This document shows positions 1 through 7,360 of a stretch of 64,000 bases of DNA, in pieces. The translations under genes were made by a program, and so were the position numbers. Each line of letters opens with the position of its first letter. Within the stretch, counting starts at the first letter, position 1. Origin of the DNA: CAYQTE01 sp964420285 (GTDB lineage Bacteria; Planctomycetota; Phycisphaerae; Tepidisphaerales; Tepidisphaeraceae); the NCBI GenBank assembly GCA_964420285.1, contig CAYQTE010000019.1:13244-77243 (forward strand). Direction: 5' to 3'. A model generated the notes under the pieces. That model worked only from the letters and a program-made list of their open reading frames with translations, searched no databases and was not told the DNA's origin.

Positions 1-1417
1 GTGCGGCCCGCTCATCGGCGCGCTTGCGGACGATGTTGTCCAGCGTGGTGTTGTGCTTTTGCAGTGCAGCCGCCTGATCGCTGGTGAGCTTGGCGTCAAG
101 CTGGGCCTGGCTCTCGTTGTGGCTCCTGGTCACTTCGGCTTGCGCCAGCTCGGCCTCCTTTTGCATGTGGGCGCGCTGACGGGGGGTTTCAGCGTCGATC
201 TGGGCGATGGCGGCTTCGAAGCGTTTGTTGGCGGCGGCGATCTCCGGCGCCAGGGCATCGCGGATCGCCTGCATTTCGTTCTTGCGATTGAACTCGGCGC
301 GGGCCAGCGAGGTCTTGCGGATCTGCGCCGCCGCTTCCCCCTGCGCGGTGATCGCGACACGGGCCGCAACCGTCGCCTCGCGCAACGGCAGGTAACAGGC
401 CACGATCTGCCGCCGGGCGTATGAACCCAGGAAAATCCCGCCGACCAGCGACACGACAAACGCCGATCCCGACACGATTTCGATCAGTTCCCACGGCGCA
501 TTCTGCACGTCCGTTCCCACCGTGCCGAACAATGTGGCCCCGCCGGCCAGTGCGATGATGAACGCCCCCAGCACATACGGCCGGCCGCCCACCACCCACG
601 GCGGCGATCTCAGGTCGTCCAGCGCGGTCAGGTGTTTCTCGACGGTCGCGACGGCGGCGTTGGCGGCGTCGATGGCGGCCTTGTGCGCGGCGATCGCCTC
701 GGTCACAACTTGATCGGGAGTCAGCGCGGAATCGGCCGGCGGCTTCACCTCAGCCGGTGGAACCACGACCGGCCCATCGGGCAAACGTCCGAATCGGACC
801 AGCGTCGCGCCGGTGCGGGATTCCAGATCGTCAACAGCGACCCCGGCCACGGCAACATCGTCCTTGGCTTTCTTATACGCCTGGGCAACGCGGATCTGTT
901 CGGCCTCGAGGACGCTTTCGGCCAGCCAGTCGGCCTTGGCGAGTTTCTGCTTGACCTCGCGCTCAAAGGCAACGCGGTCCTGTTCAACACGCTGGCGGCG
1001 GGACTTGTCCGTGCCGGCCAGTTGCAGCTTGTCGGCTTCGAGTTTGCGGCGGATGTGCTGCGTGCGCTGCTGGTACTTCTGCTGGCCGGCCTGGACCGCG
1101 GCGGTGTGCCGCTGTTCGATCGTCCAGACGACGTGCTTGTAATCCTTGTCCTCGCCGGCGACGGCGGTTTCAAATTCGGTTTCGATGCGCGCTTCTTCAG
1201 CGGCGCATTGACTGGTCAATGCGACAAGGTCTTTCAATCGCGCCCGCTGCAGATCGCGTTCGGTGGGAGGATCGGCGGGCTTCTTGGGCCCGGGGGCATC
1301 GGCCGGCGCAGAGGCTTGTGCCGCCGGGCCGGCCGGGCCGGCCGGCCCTCGCTCCAGGTTGCTGATGTCCAGCGGAGCAAGATCGTCGTTCCACAGGGGC
1401 TGGCTGGGCGGGGTCAT
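1..1417 (-). CDS. Membrane-anchored coiled-coil protein, probable N-terminus of FtsK/EssC-like type VII secretion ATPase (partial)
   Basis: Open from an ATG at 1417 to the left edge, giving about 472 N-terminal residues. A Pro/Ala-rich start (to about residue 45) is followed by a Glu/Gln/Arg-rich coiled coil. Two hydrophobic segments lie near residues 281-300 (YVLGAFIIALAGGATLFG) and 312-335 (IVSGSAFVVSLVGGIFLG), then a second coiled coil runs to the edge. Its start overlaps the stop of the WXG100-like gene by 4 bases (ATGA), so the two are probably translationally coupled. Planctomycetes carry large FtsK/SpoIIIE proteins with a coiled-coil, two-membrane-segment N-terminus next to WXG100 genes; the ATPase domains would lie outside the window, so the ATPase assignment is inference. 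A plain coiled-coil membrane protein remains possible. Confidence 0.6.
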   Translation of the reverse strand, partial: MTPPSQPLWNDDLAPLDISNLERGPAGPAGPAAQASAPADAPGPKKPADPPTERDLQRARLKDLVALTSQCAAEEARIETEFETAVAGEDKDYKHVVWTIEQRHTAAVQAGQQKYQQRTQHIRRKLEADKLQLAGTDKSRRQRVEQDRVAFEREVKQKLAKADWLAESVLEAEQIRVAQAYKKAKDDVAVAGVAVDDLESRTGATLVRFGRLPDGPVVVPPAEVKPPADSALTPDQVVTEAIAAHKAAIDAANAAVATVEKHLTALDDLRSPPWVVGGRPYVLGAFIIALAGGATLFGTVGTDVQNAPWELIEIVSGSAFVVSLVGGIFLGSYARRQIVACYLPLREATVAARVAITAQGEAAAQIRKTSLARAEFNRKNEMQAIRDALAPEIAAANKRFEAAIAQIDAETPRQRAHMQKEAELAQAEVTRSHNESQAQLDAKLTSDQAAALQKHNTTLDNIVRKRADERAA

Positions 1418-1626
1418 TCGCACTCCCGTCGGCAATTGCCCAGCACCTGGCCCATGGCGTCCATCGCCTGCGTGGTGTTGCGCATATCGTGCTCCCAGTT
1501 GTCGATGTACTTCTTCTGAAAGGCATCGGCGTTGGAATCGCGCCATGTGTGCGTCGTATAGCTCCAGACCAACAGAAGCTCCTTCATGGCTTTGTCGATC
1601 CGGGCCCGGCTGTCAGTCATTCCCAT
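1414..1626 (-). CDS. Small WXG100-like protein (70 aa)
   Basis: A 70-residue helical protein, start ATG at 1626 (a second ATG at 1620). It has a central Trp-Arg-Asp turn (HTWRDSNADAF) followed by a helix with FQKKY and a long C-terminal helix. This is the helix-turn-helix layout of WXG100/ESAT-6 secretion substrates, with WRD replacing the canonical WxG. It sits between a 360-residue coiled-coil gene (38 bases upstream) and the membrane ATPase candidate, which it overlaps by 4 bases. The family assignment rests on size, the Trp position and context. Likely role: secreted or structural helical-hairpin partner of the secretion machine. Confidence 0.6.
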   Translation of the reverse strand: MGMTDSRARIDKAMKELLLVWSYTTHTWRDSNADAFQKKYIDNWEHDMRNTTQAMDAMGQVLGNCRRECE

Positions 1627-1664
1627 GTCGCTGTCTCCTGCGCAACGATCGGCCTCACACACCA

Positions 1665-2747
1665 TCAAGACTGGGCCGCCGCACTGGCTTGCTGCCAGAG
1701 GTCTTCTCCCTGCGGATCGAGCACCGCCATCACTCCACCGGCGCCCAGCAGCACGGCGTAGCCGGTCCCAAGGGCCAGCATTTCCGCCAGATCCGGCCGG
1801 GCCGCCAGCAAATCGTCCACACGCACGGCCTGCCAATGGGCATCCGGCGCTGGGCTAATCGGCCCAACGCACCAGCCGCTATCTCCTACCGCCGCCGGCG
1901 CAAGTCGTTCAAATGCGATCAAAGATTCTCCCCGCGCCTCGGCCGCTGCGACCAGCCATTGCGCGCTTCCCGGCGGGCGCGAATTTCCGGCGATCGCCGC
2001 CAGACGACGGCGCGTGTCATCGTCCAGAATCGCCAACGACCACGGCGGCTTATGGGCATCGACCAGTATTGCGGCAGCGCGAATCTCCGTGGCCGGCGGC
2101 GGCGGCCGTTGCAAAATCGACTCCGGAACCGCCTTTTCCGCCTCGGCGGCGGCCTTCGGACCGGCATCTCCGGCCGCCGGCGCTCGCGCCATCGATCCGG
2201 CTCCCGCCGCCATCGCCTCACCGGCGGCGGCGGCATCGTATTCGCCACCGGTTCCGGCGGCGGCATGCAACGCCGCGTAGGCCTCCAGCGAGATAATCAT
2301 ATTGGTCAATACACTGGCGGCGCCGGGGACTTCCGATGACAGAATCGTCGAAAACCGCTGCACCGCCCCGCGAAAGACAAACGATTCCTTCTCCAGCCGC
2401 TTGGCCCACTTCCTGCACGCATCCAGCTTCTCGTTGGCTTCGCGCAGCCGGACCTTGGCCTTGTCCACCGCCTTCTGCTCATCGACGGCCGACTGGCGCG
2501 TGCCGTCGAACTGCTTGTAGAGCGTCTTGCTGCGCAGCAACTCCTCGGCCCGCTGCAATTCGATGGTGCGCTTGCGAATCTGCCCGGCCCAGAACGTCTG
2601 TTGTTCGGTCTCGACCCAGCGAATGGTACGGGAGACTTCGCTTTCGGAATCGGCCAGCACGGCGCCGCAGATTTCGGCGAATTTCATCAGCCGGACGCGG
2701 AATTCCTTCAGCGCCTCGATCGAACCAACCCGTGCGGTTTCGCTCAC
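1665..2747 (-). CDS. Coiled-coil protein of type VII secretion-like locus
   Basis: 360 residues from a GTG start at 2747 preceded by AGGAG. Residues 1-130 are strongly heptad-like and charged, with a WVETEQQTFWAGQ segment. An Ala/Gly-rich linker lies near 165-205 and a compact C-terminal region near 210-360. The gene begins 18 bases after the WXG100 gene and is followed by a second WXG100-like gene, so it belongs to the same operon. The N-terminal half has the length and helical character expected of a larger LXG/WXG-like substrate or a chaperone, but no effector motif is recognised. Function unknown; secretion substrate or partner is inferred from context only. Confidence 0.6.
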   Translation of the reverse strand: MSETARVGSIEALKEFRVRLMKFAEICGAVLADSESEVSRTIRWVETEQQTFWAGQIRKRTIELQRAEELLRSKTLYKQFDGTRQSAVDEQKAVDKAKVRLREANEKLDACRKWAKRLEKESFVFRGAVQRFSTILSSEVPGAASVLTNMIISLEAYAALHAAAGTGGEYDAAAAGEAMAAGAGSMARAPAAGDAGPKAAAEAEKAVPESILQRPPPPATEIRAAAILVDAHKPPWSLAILDDDTRRRLAAIAGNSRPPGSAQWLVAAAEARGESLIAFERLAPAAVGDSGWCVGPISPAPDAHWQAVRVDDLLAARPDLAEMLALGTGYAVLLGAGGVMAVLDPQGEDLWQQASAAAQS

Positions 2748-2765
2748 GCATGACTCCTGACGCCG

Positions 2766-3038
2766 CTAGCGCTGCTTGAGATACTCCTCGATCAGGTTCG
2801 CCTTCTTGCTGAGGAATTGCACGTGCAGATGCGATGCCTCCAGGAAATTGCCCATCGCCTTGAAGGTTTGCTCGAACGCCTCGGTGAATTTCCGCTGTTC
2901 CTGATCGCGCCAGGTATTCTCCAGCCCGCGCAGTTTCGCATGCAGGCTGCCCATCAGACCCTCCAGATCGTTGGTAAACCGGTTCAGGTCTGAAGCGAAT
3001 CGTCGCAGTTCGGCGGGGTCTACATCGGCCTTGGCCAT
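2766..3038 (-). CDS. WXG100 family protein (90 aa)
   Basis: 90 residues, start ATG at 3038 with GGGAGAAG upstream. The protein is two amphipathic helices joined at a Trp turn (LENTWRDQEQRKF) with an aromatic-rich C-terminal helix, the length and shape of the WXG100/ESAT-6 superfamily. WRD takes the place of WxG. It is the first gene of a minus-strand operon followed after 18 bases by the coiled-coil gene. Known WXG100 proteins are secreted as helical-hairpin dimers by EccC/EssC ATPases; here that role is inferred from fold-level features and the neighbouring membrane ATPase candidate. Confidence 0.75.
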   Translation of the reverse strand: MAKADVDPAELRRFASDLNRFTNDLEGLMGSLHAKLRGLENTWRDQEQRKFTEAFEQTFKAMGNFLEASHLHVQFLSKKANLIEEYLKQR

Positions 3039-3171
3039 GATTCTTCTCCCAATTCCATTTCAATTCACTTTCCCCATCATACCAGCCCCCCCGCCGCCAA
3101 TCACGCCCAAATTCCACCCGGCTCGCCGCCGGTCCCTCGCGGCGCCGCGTTTGCCGCGTTACAGTGCGGCC

Positions 3172-3996
3172 GTGCGCTGGGTCATTGGCGACATTCACGG
3201 AATGAACCGCCCGCTGCGATCGCTGGTAGGCGCGATCGGCCGCGCCGACACTTCGGCGCGGCTGTTCTTTACCGGCGATTATGTCAACCGCGGACCGGAA
3301 TCCCGCCAAGTCGTCGATTTTCTGCTGACCCTCCACAACGCCCGGTTTGTGCGCGGCAATCACGACGACCTGTTCGAACTGGTGCTCGGCGGCCGGGGAC
3401 TGGATTCGCAGATCGTCGGCAGCGACAGGCTCTTTGCCCTGCGGTGGTTCAGCGAGTTTGGCATGCTGGAAACGCTGGACAGCTACGGCATTTCGCTGGA
3501 TCGCGTCGCCCGAACGTCGCGGGAGGACGATGTCCAATCGCTGGACCGCATCCTGACGGCCGTGCCCGCGCCGCATCGCGAGTTCTTTGCCGCCCTCGAG
3601 CCGGTGATCGACGAGCCGGACATCTTCATCGCCCACGCGAAATGGCCCATCGAGGAACCGGCGACGGGCGGGGGCATCCCCGCGACGCTGGGGATTCGGC
3701 CGGAATGCGCGCGGATGCTGCTCTGGGGACGATTCACGCTGGATGAACTGGTGGGCGAGAAGAGCTGGGGCAAGCGCGGATATTTCGGCCATACGCCGGT
3801 GGATGCCTATCAGAGCCAGGACCAAGCCGTCGCCCTGCCGCTGTTTGCAAAGCAGATGGTGCTGGTGGACACGGGCGTGGCGCTGTCGGAGCGAGGCCGG
3901 CTGTCGGCCGTGTGCGTCGACACCCACGCGGTCATTCAGGCGGATCGGGACGGCGTCATCTATACCGGCCAGGGCCCCGCGCCGGCGGCGCATTAG
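3172..3996 (+). CDS. Calcineurin-like serine/threonine phosphatase
   Basis: The metallophosphatase signature is complete: GDIHG about five residues from the start, GDYVNRGPES, and GNHDD, followed by later His residues (AHAKWP, FGHTP) that would complete the two-metal site. At about 274 residues it matches bacterial PrpA/PrpB-type PPP phosphatases and diadenosine tetraphosphatase-like enzymes. I chose GTG 3172 because the motif follows at once, whereas the longer reading to 2971 adds a low-complexity Pro-rich stretch that runs into the divergent WXG100 gene. TACAGT at 3160-3165 lies 6 bases before the GTG, suggesting a leaderless transcript. The substrate cannot be told. Confidence 0.85.
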   Translation: MRWVIGDIHGMNRPLRSLVGAIGRADTSARLFFTGDYVNRGPESRQVVDFLLTLHNARFVRGNHDDLFELVLGGRGLDSQIVGSDRLFALRWFSEFGMLETLDSYGISLDRVARTSREDDVQSLDRILTAVPAPHREFFAALEPVIDEPDIFIAHAKWPIEEPATGGGIPATLGIRPECARMLLWGRFTLDELVGEKSWGKRGYFGHTPVDAYQSQDQAVALPLFAKQMVLVDTGVALSERGRLSAVCVDTHAVIQADRDGVIYTGQGPAPAAH

Positions 3997-4025
3997 GCAA
4001 ATGACTGCGGTTTCCGCTGCCGGCG

Positions 4026-4586
4026 TCATTCCAGCGACGCGTACCAGAACAGCGTGACCGATTCCTTGACCAGATCGTGGTTGGAGCGGCGATGCGTATC
4101 GAGGCCGGCCAGGTCGAAGCTCAATCGGCTGAACATCTGATTGGCGGGGAAATTGTTGGCGGTGGTCTGGGCGTGGATGGCACGGCAGGACCGGCTGCGC
4201 GCCTCCTGCACCATCTGAAAAATGATCGCCGACGCCAGACCCTGCCGCCGATGGTCGCTGTCCACGCGCACGTCCAGGATGTGCAGAAGGGATGTGTCGG
4301 GATTCGCCTGGGCCAGGCCCAGTGCGACAATCTGCGATTCGTTGTCAGCCACCAGGGCGATGCCGTCGTCGGTTCCCTCGACGATCTGCCGCAAGGCCAG
4401 CCGGCGGCAATCGTCCAATCGGAACGGCTCGATCAGCCGCTGCCGCAGCGGACGTTCCTCGACGCGCCAGCCCATTTGCATGCCTTCGCCGGTGCGGTCG
4501 ATGTGGAGATAGCGGTGCGATTCAATCGTGCCGTCGATTTCCTCGATGGCGGCCAGGTCGCGCGGCGTGGCACGTCGGATTTCCAT
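4026..4586 (-). CDS. GNAT family N-acetyltransferase
   Basis: 186 residues from ATG 4586. The acetyl-CoA binding motif A is clear (VRVDSDHRRQGLASAII, the R/Q-x-x-G-x-A loop), after a beta strand LHILDV. The C-terminal part (NNFPANQMFSRLSF) matches motif B of GNAT enzymes. The family transfers an acetyl group to amines of small molecules, antibiotics or proteins; nothing here points to the acceptor. TATACT at 4600-4595 on the minus strand sits 8 bases before the start, with no Shine-Dalgarno, so the mRNA may be leaderless. Confidence 0.85.
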   Translation of the reverse strand: MEIRRATPRDLAAIEEIDGTIESHRYLHIDRTGEGMQMGWRVEERPLRQRLIEPFRLDDCRRLALRQIVEGTDDGIALVADNESQIVALGLAQANPDTSLLHILDVRVDSDHRRQGLASAIIFQMVQEARSRSCRAIHAQTTANNFPANQMFSRLSFDLAGLDTHRRSNHDLVKESVTLFWYASLE

Positions 4587-4629
4587 GGCCCGACAGTATA
4601 CACAACCGTGCCGAAGGATGCCTCACATC

Positions 4630-5214
4630 TCAGGGCAATCCCATCGCCGCCGCCAGGGCCGCGCGGGCGCGCCGGGCGAGTTCGACGTCGTGCGTCGCCA
4701 GCTCGCTGACATGCGGCAGCCGCCCCTTTTTCAGGTAGACCACCAGACTCAGCCGATCGGACAGGCCCGGAAATACGCTGTGGTCCTGCCGCATCACCAC
4801 CCGCTTGATCCGATCCCTGGGCGTGAATCGAGCACGGCAATGCCACAGTCCCGGCCGCCAGTCGATCAGGCCGCTGGGCGATGCTTCCAGAACCCGCGGC
4901 ACCCGAACGCATTTGTGCTGCCAGAACAACTGCCAGACTCCGGCCGCAAACCAGAAGCAGTTTTGCCAGGCGATCTGGCCGAGAAACGCCACCACCATCG
5001 GCCGGGGCAGTTTGGCCAGCGGAAGCCGCTCGGAAAGATCCACGCACAGTCCGGCATTGACGGCAAACGCGACGAAGCAGACGGCGGCGGCGACGATTCG
5101 GGGCCATTGGGGAGGCGCGGCGTTGTGCAGCCGCGTCACCGGGCCGTCCACGTCGATCCGAAAATCATCGGACTGGATCTCGTGCGAATAATAGTTCAGC
5201 ACGCGTAGGGACAT
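4630..5214 (-). CDS. Hypothetical membrane protein
   Basis: I take ATG 5214 (MSLRVLNYYSHEI), giving 194 residues; the longer frame from 5322 would overlap the upstream phosphatase gene and adds an unlikely basic leader. Two hydrophobic helices are visible (IVAAAVCFVAFAVNAGL and a stretch containing QNCFWFAAGVWQLFW). The C-terminal half is soluble and basic, with RARFTPRDRIKRVVM resembling a small PH-like or SRPBCC-like cytosolic module, though no family is recognised. It lies in a minus-strand run between the SpoIIE-type phosphatase and the acetyltransferase gene. Function unknown. Confidence 0.6.
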   Translation of the reverse strand: MSLRVLNYYSHEIQSDDFRIDVDGPVTRLHNAAPPQWPRIVAAAVCFVAFAVNAGLCVDLSERLPLAKLPRPMVVAFLGQIAWQNCFWFAAGVWQLFWQHKCVRVPRVLEASPSGLIDWRPGLWHCRARFTPRDRIKRVVMRQDHSVFPGLSDRLSLVVYLKKGRLPHVSELATHDVELARRARAALAAAMGLP

Positions 5215-5305
5215 GTCGTCGGGCCGCGGCTCAACAAGGTACGCGGCCCGCCGTGTGATCGGGCAATCTTTCGCACAACTTAACTTCCATCGCGGCAATC
5301 CCCGG

Positions 5306-6259
5306 CTATTGCGTCCGGTCAAGAAGGATGAGCGTGAGATCGTCCCTGGGCGCCAGGCTGCCCTGCTGGTTGTCGAGATAGGCCGTCAGATCGGCGATGA
5401 GTTCGTCGCTGCCCTGGTGGATGCGCGATTGGATCTCGCTGCGCCATTGCGTGGTTTGGGAGGAGTCGCCGCCGCCGAATGTCAGTTCCACGCCGTCGCT
5501 GTAAAACAGCAGCCGCTCGCCGGGCTTGAGCGTGATGCGGGTGGTCTCGAAAACCTCATCGGGAAAGATGCCCAGCAGTCCGCCGCTGCCGGGCAGGTCT
5601 TCCATGCGGCCGTCGGGCGTGATCAGCAGCGGCGAGGGATGCCCGGCGCGGGCCATCTGCACGTCAAGCGTTTCGGTATTGACGATGCCGTAGATGACCG
5701 TGGCAAACGTGGCCTGCGCGAGGTTCTGTTCCACCAGCGCTGTGTTCAGCCGCCCGAGCGTTTCACCCGGCGTCAGCAATGTCAGCCTGTTATTGGTCAC
5801 CTCGCGCGTGATCATGCCGTGCTTGATATACATGGTCAGCAACGCCGCCGGCATGCCGTGACCCACCGCATCGGCGATCCAGAACCCGACATGCCGCTCA
5901 TCCAGCCGCGTAACGTCGAACAAGTCGCCGCTGACATAGCCGGCCGGACGGAACAGCGTGTGGAAGCTGGCGCGCCCGACCCGCGGAAGAGACTTGGGAA
6001 GAAAGTCCTGCTGGATGCGGCCGGCCAGACGCAGTTCCTCGTCGAGGCGGGCCATATAGGTGTTAAGGCTGTCGTCGCGACGGCGGAGGAGGTCGATCTC
6101 CTCGGCCATCCAGTCGCGCTGCATTTGAACCGCCGCCAGATGTTCCAGCAGTGACTGCCGGTCCAGCGCGCCGTCGGCATGTCCGCCGGCCCGCAGCGGC
6201 GGCGACTGGAAATCCTCAAATTCCGCGGGCGAAGTGGCCAAACGAAGAGCTGCTTGCAC
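5306..6259 (-). CDS. PP2C-type (SpoIIE/RsbU) serine phosphatase
   Basis: About 317 residues. GTG 6259 has GGGGAGA about 7 bases upstream, so I prefer it over TTG 6265. A coiled-coil region (LLEHLAAVQMQRDW to ARLDEELRLAGRIQQ) leads into the SpoIIE domain, which begins at QQDFLPK. It has the metal-binding Asp of VSGDLFDV, ADAVGHGMPAALL, the RAGHPSPLL strand, LLFYSDGV and the terminal DDLTLILL, all typical of RsbU/SpoIIE phosphatases. The family dephosphorylates STAS-domain anti-anti-sigma factors in partner-switching circuits. No recognised sensor domain is present beyond the coiled coil. A STAS protein is encoded about 9 kb away (14935-15291); a functional link is speculative. Confidence 0.9.
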   Translation of the reverse strand: MQAALRLATSPAEFEDFQSPPLRAGGHADGALDRQSLLEHLAAVQMQRDWMAEEIDLLRRRDDSLNTYMARLDEELRLAGRIQQDFLPKSLPRVGRASFHTLFRPAGYVSGDLFDVTRLDERHVGFWIADAVGHGMPAALLTMYIKHGMITREVTNNRLTLLTPGETLGRLNTALVEQNLAQATFATVIYGIVNTETLDVQMARAGHPSPLLITPDGRMEDLPGSGGLLGIFPDEVFETTRITLKPGERLLFYSDGVELTFGGGDSSQTTQWRSEIQSRIHQGSDELIADLTAYLDNQQGSLAPRDDLTLILLDRTQ

Positions 6260-6453
6260 GATCAATCTCCCCGTCCGGCCATATCACCGGACGACGCACC
6301 GACGACGCAACATGCTCGCACCCGCCACATCGGCGGGCGGTCGCCCTGATGCTTATGGGTAGAGTCGGCCGATCCAGACGGGGACTTAACCGCCCCAGCG
6401 GCAATTTCAGAACTGGCAGGGCGGACGTTATCGGCTGCAAGGCGATTGCTCGC

Positions 6454-6993
6454 TCATTCCGATGCGGTCTGGGCAATCCTGGGAATATCCAGGTGGTCGC
6501 CGGGCTTGGCCCCGGCCTGCGCGGCGGCGTGCTCGTTCAGTTCGATCGCCCATTTGGCGGGGGCGTCGCTGTTGGTTGTGGGACTGGTGACATACGGCTG
6601 CATCTGTTGAATGGAGATGATGTTGGCCCGCTCGTCCAGATAAAGTATGTCCAGCGGAATCCGCGTGTCTTTCATCCAGAAATAAAGCAACTGCGGATCC
6701 TTGAAGACAAAGATCATGCCATGATCCGCCGGCATCGAATCGCGAGCCTTCAGGCCCTGTTCGCGCGTCGCCTTGAGGTTGGCGATTTCCAGCTCGAACA
6801 ACGTGTTGCCGATCTTCACGTCGCAGACGCTCAGGCCGGGCTGGCGACCCAGAACCGACAGCAGCCACGCCGGCAGGTCGCGGTCGGGGAGAAGAGCGAC
6901 GGCAATCGCGGCCGTTACCAGCAAAACCGCCACGACGGCCAGAATGAGTGTCGCAAGCGACGGTCGCGAAGAAGATTCGTTGGTTGATTTCAT
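6454..6993 (-). CDS. DUF192 family protein, membrane-anchored or exported
   Basis: 179 residues with one N-terminal hydrophobic helix (LATLILAVVAVLLVTAAIAVAL), then the DUF192 core: a strand with FELEIA, REQGLKARDSMPADHGMIFVF, YFWMKDTRIPLDILYLD and a C-terminal KPGDHLDIP. The WMKDTRIPLDI block is the family hallmark. DUF192 proteins are small beta-barrel proteins, usually exported, of unknown biochemical role. The start ATG (6993) overlaps the stop of the upstream membrane-protein gene by 4 bases, implying translational coupling. The last ~15 residues are unremarkable. Confidence 0.85.
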   Translation of the reverse strand: MKSTNESSSRPSLATLILAVVAVLLVTAAIAVALLPDRDLPAWLLSVLGRQPGLSVCDVKIGNTLFELEIANLKATREQGLKARDSMPADHGMIFVFKDPQLLYFWMKDTRIPLDILYLDERANIISIQQMQPYVTSPTTNSDAPAKWAIELNEHAAAQAGAKPGDHLDIPRIAQTASE

Positions 6994-7346
6994 GAGGGCT
7001 TTTGGGATTTGGTGATGTGCATTCGCCGGGTCATGCGCAGATCAATGTACGCCAGGACCATGATGCAGGCCAGAAGCAGCATGACCAGCAGCCAGATGAG
7101 CAGGAACAGTGTTGCGTGATGGGCCGGCTCAGGCAGGTGCAGACCGATAAAAAGTGCGATCGCCAGCGCGAACAGCGCCCCGCCGCCGGATTTGCGCAGG
7201 ACAATCCGCCGGGCGTTCATGCGGGCATCTTCGATGGCGACAAGCCGGCCGGCCCCGTGGGCGTTGAACAGATAAAACCACCCCGCGGCGGCGATCAGAA
7301 ACGTGAAAGTGTCGGCCAGAATCGGCATAACGTCTCGCGGCGTCAT
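6990..7346 (-). CDS. Small three-helix membrane protein
   Basis: 118 residues from ATG 7346 with three hydrophobic segments: ILADTFTFLIAAAGWFYLF, ALFALAIALFIGLHL, and a long LFLLIWLLVMLLLACIMVLAY followed by a basic tail. No family is recognised. It starts 14 bases after the large lipoprotein gene and its stop overlaps the DUF192 start, so the three appear to form one transcription unit. Function unknown; it may assist export or anchoring of its neighbours, but this is only a contextual guess. Confidence 0.65.
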   Translation of the reverse strand: MTPRDVMPILADTFTFLIAAAGWFYLFNAHGAGRLVAIEDARMNARRIVLRKSGGGALFALAIALFIGLHLPEPAHHATLFLLIWLLVMLLLACIMVLAYIDLRMTRRMHITKSQKPS

Positions 7347-7360
7347 ACGGAGATCGACCG

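Noticed and set aside
2479..4029. A 516-codon minus-strand frame across the WXG100 and phosphatase genes
   Set aside because: It overlaps two genes with clear motifs in other frames and has no domain of its own.
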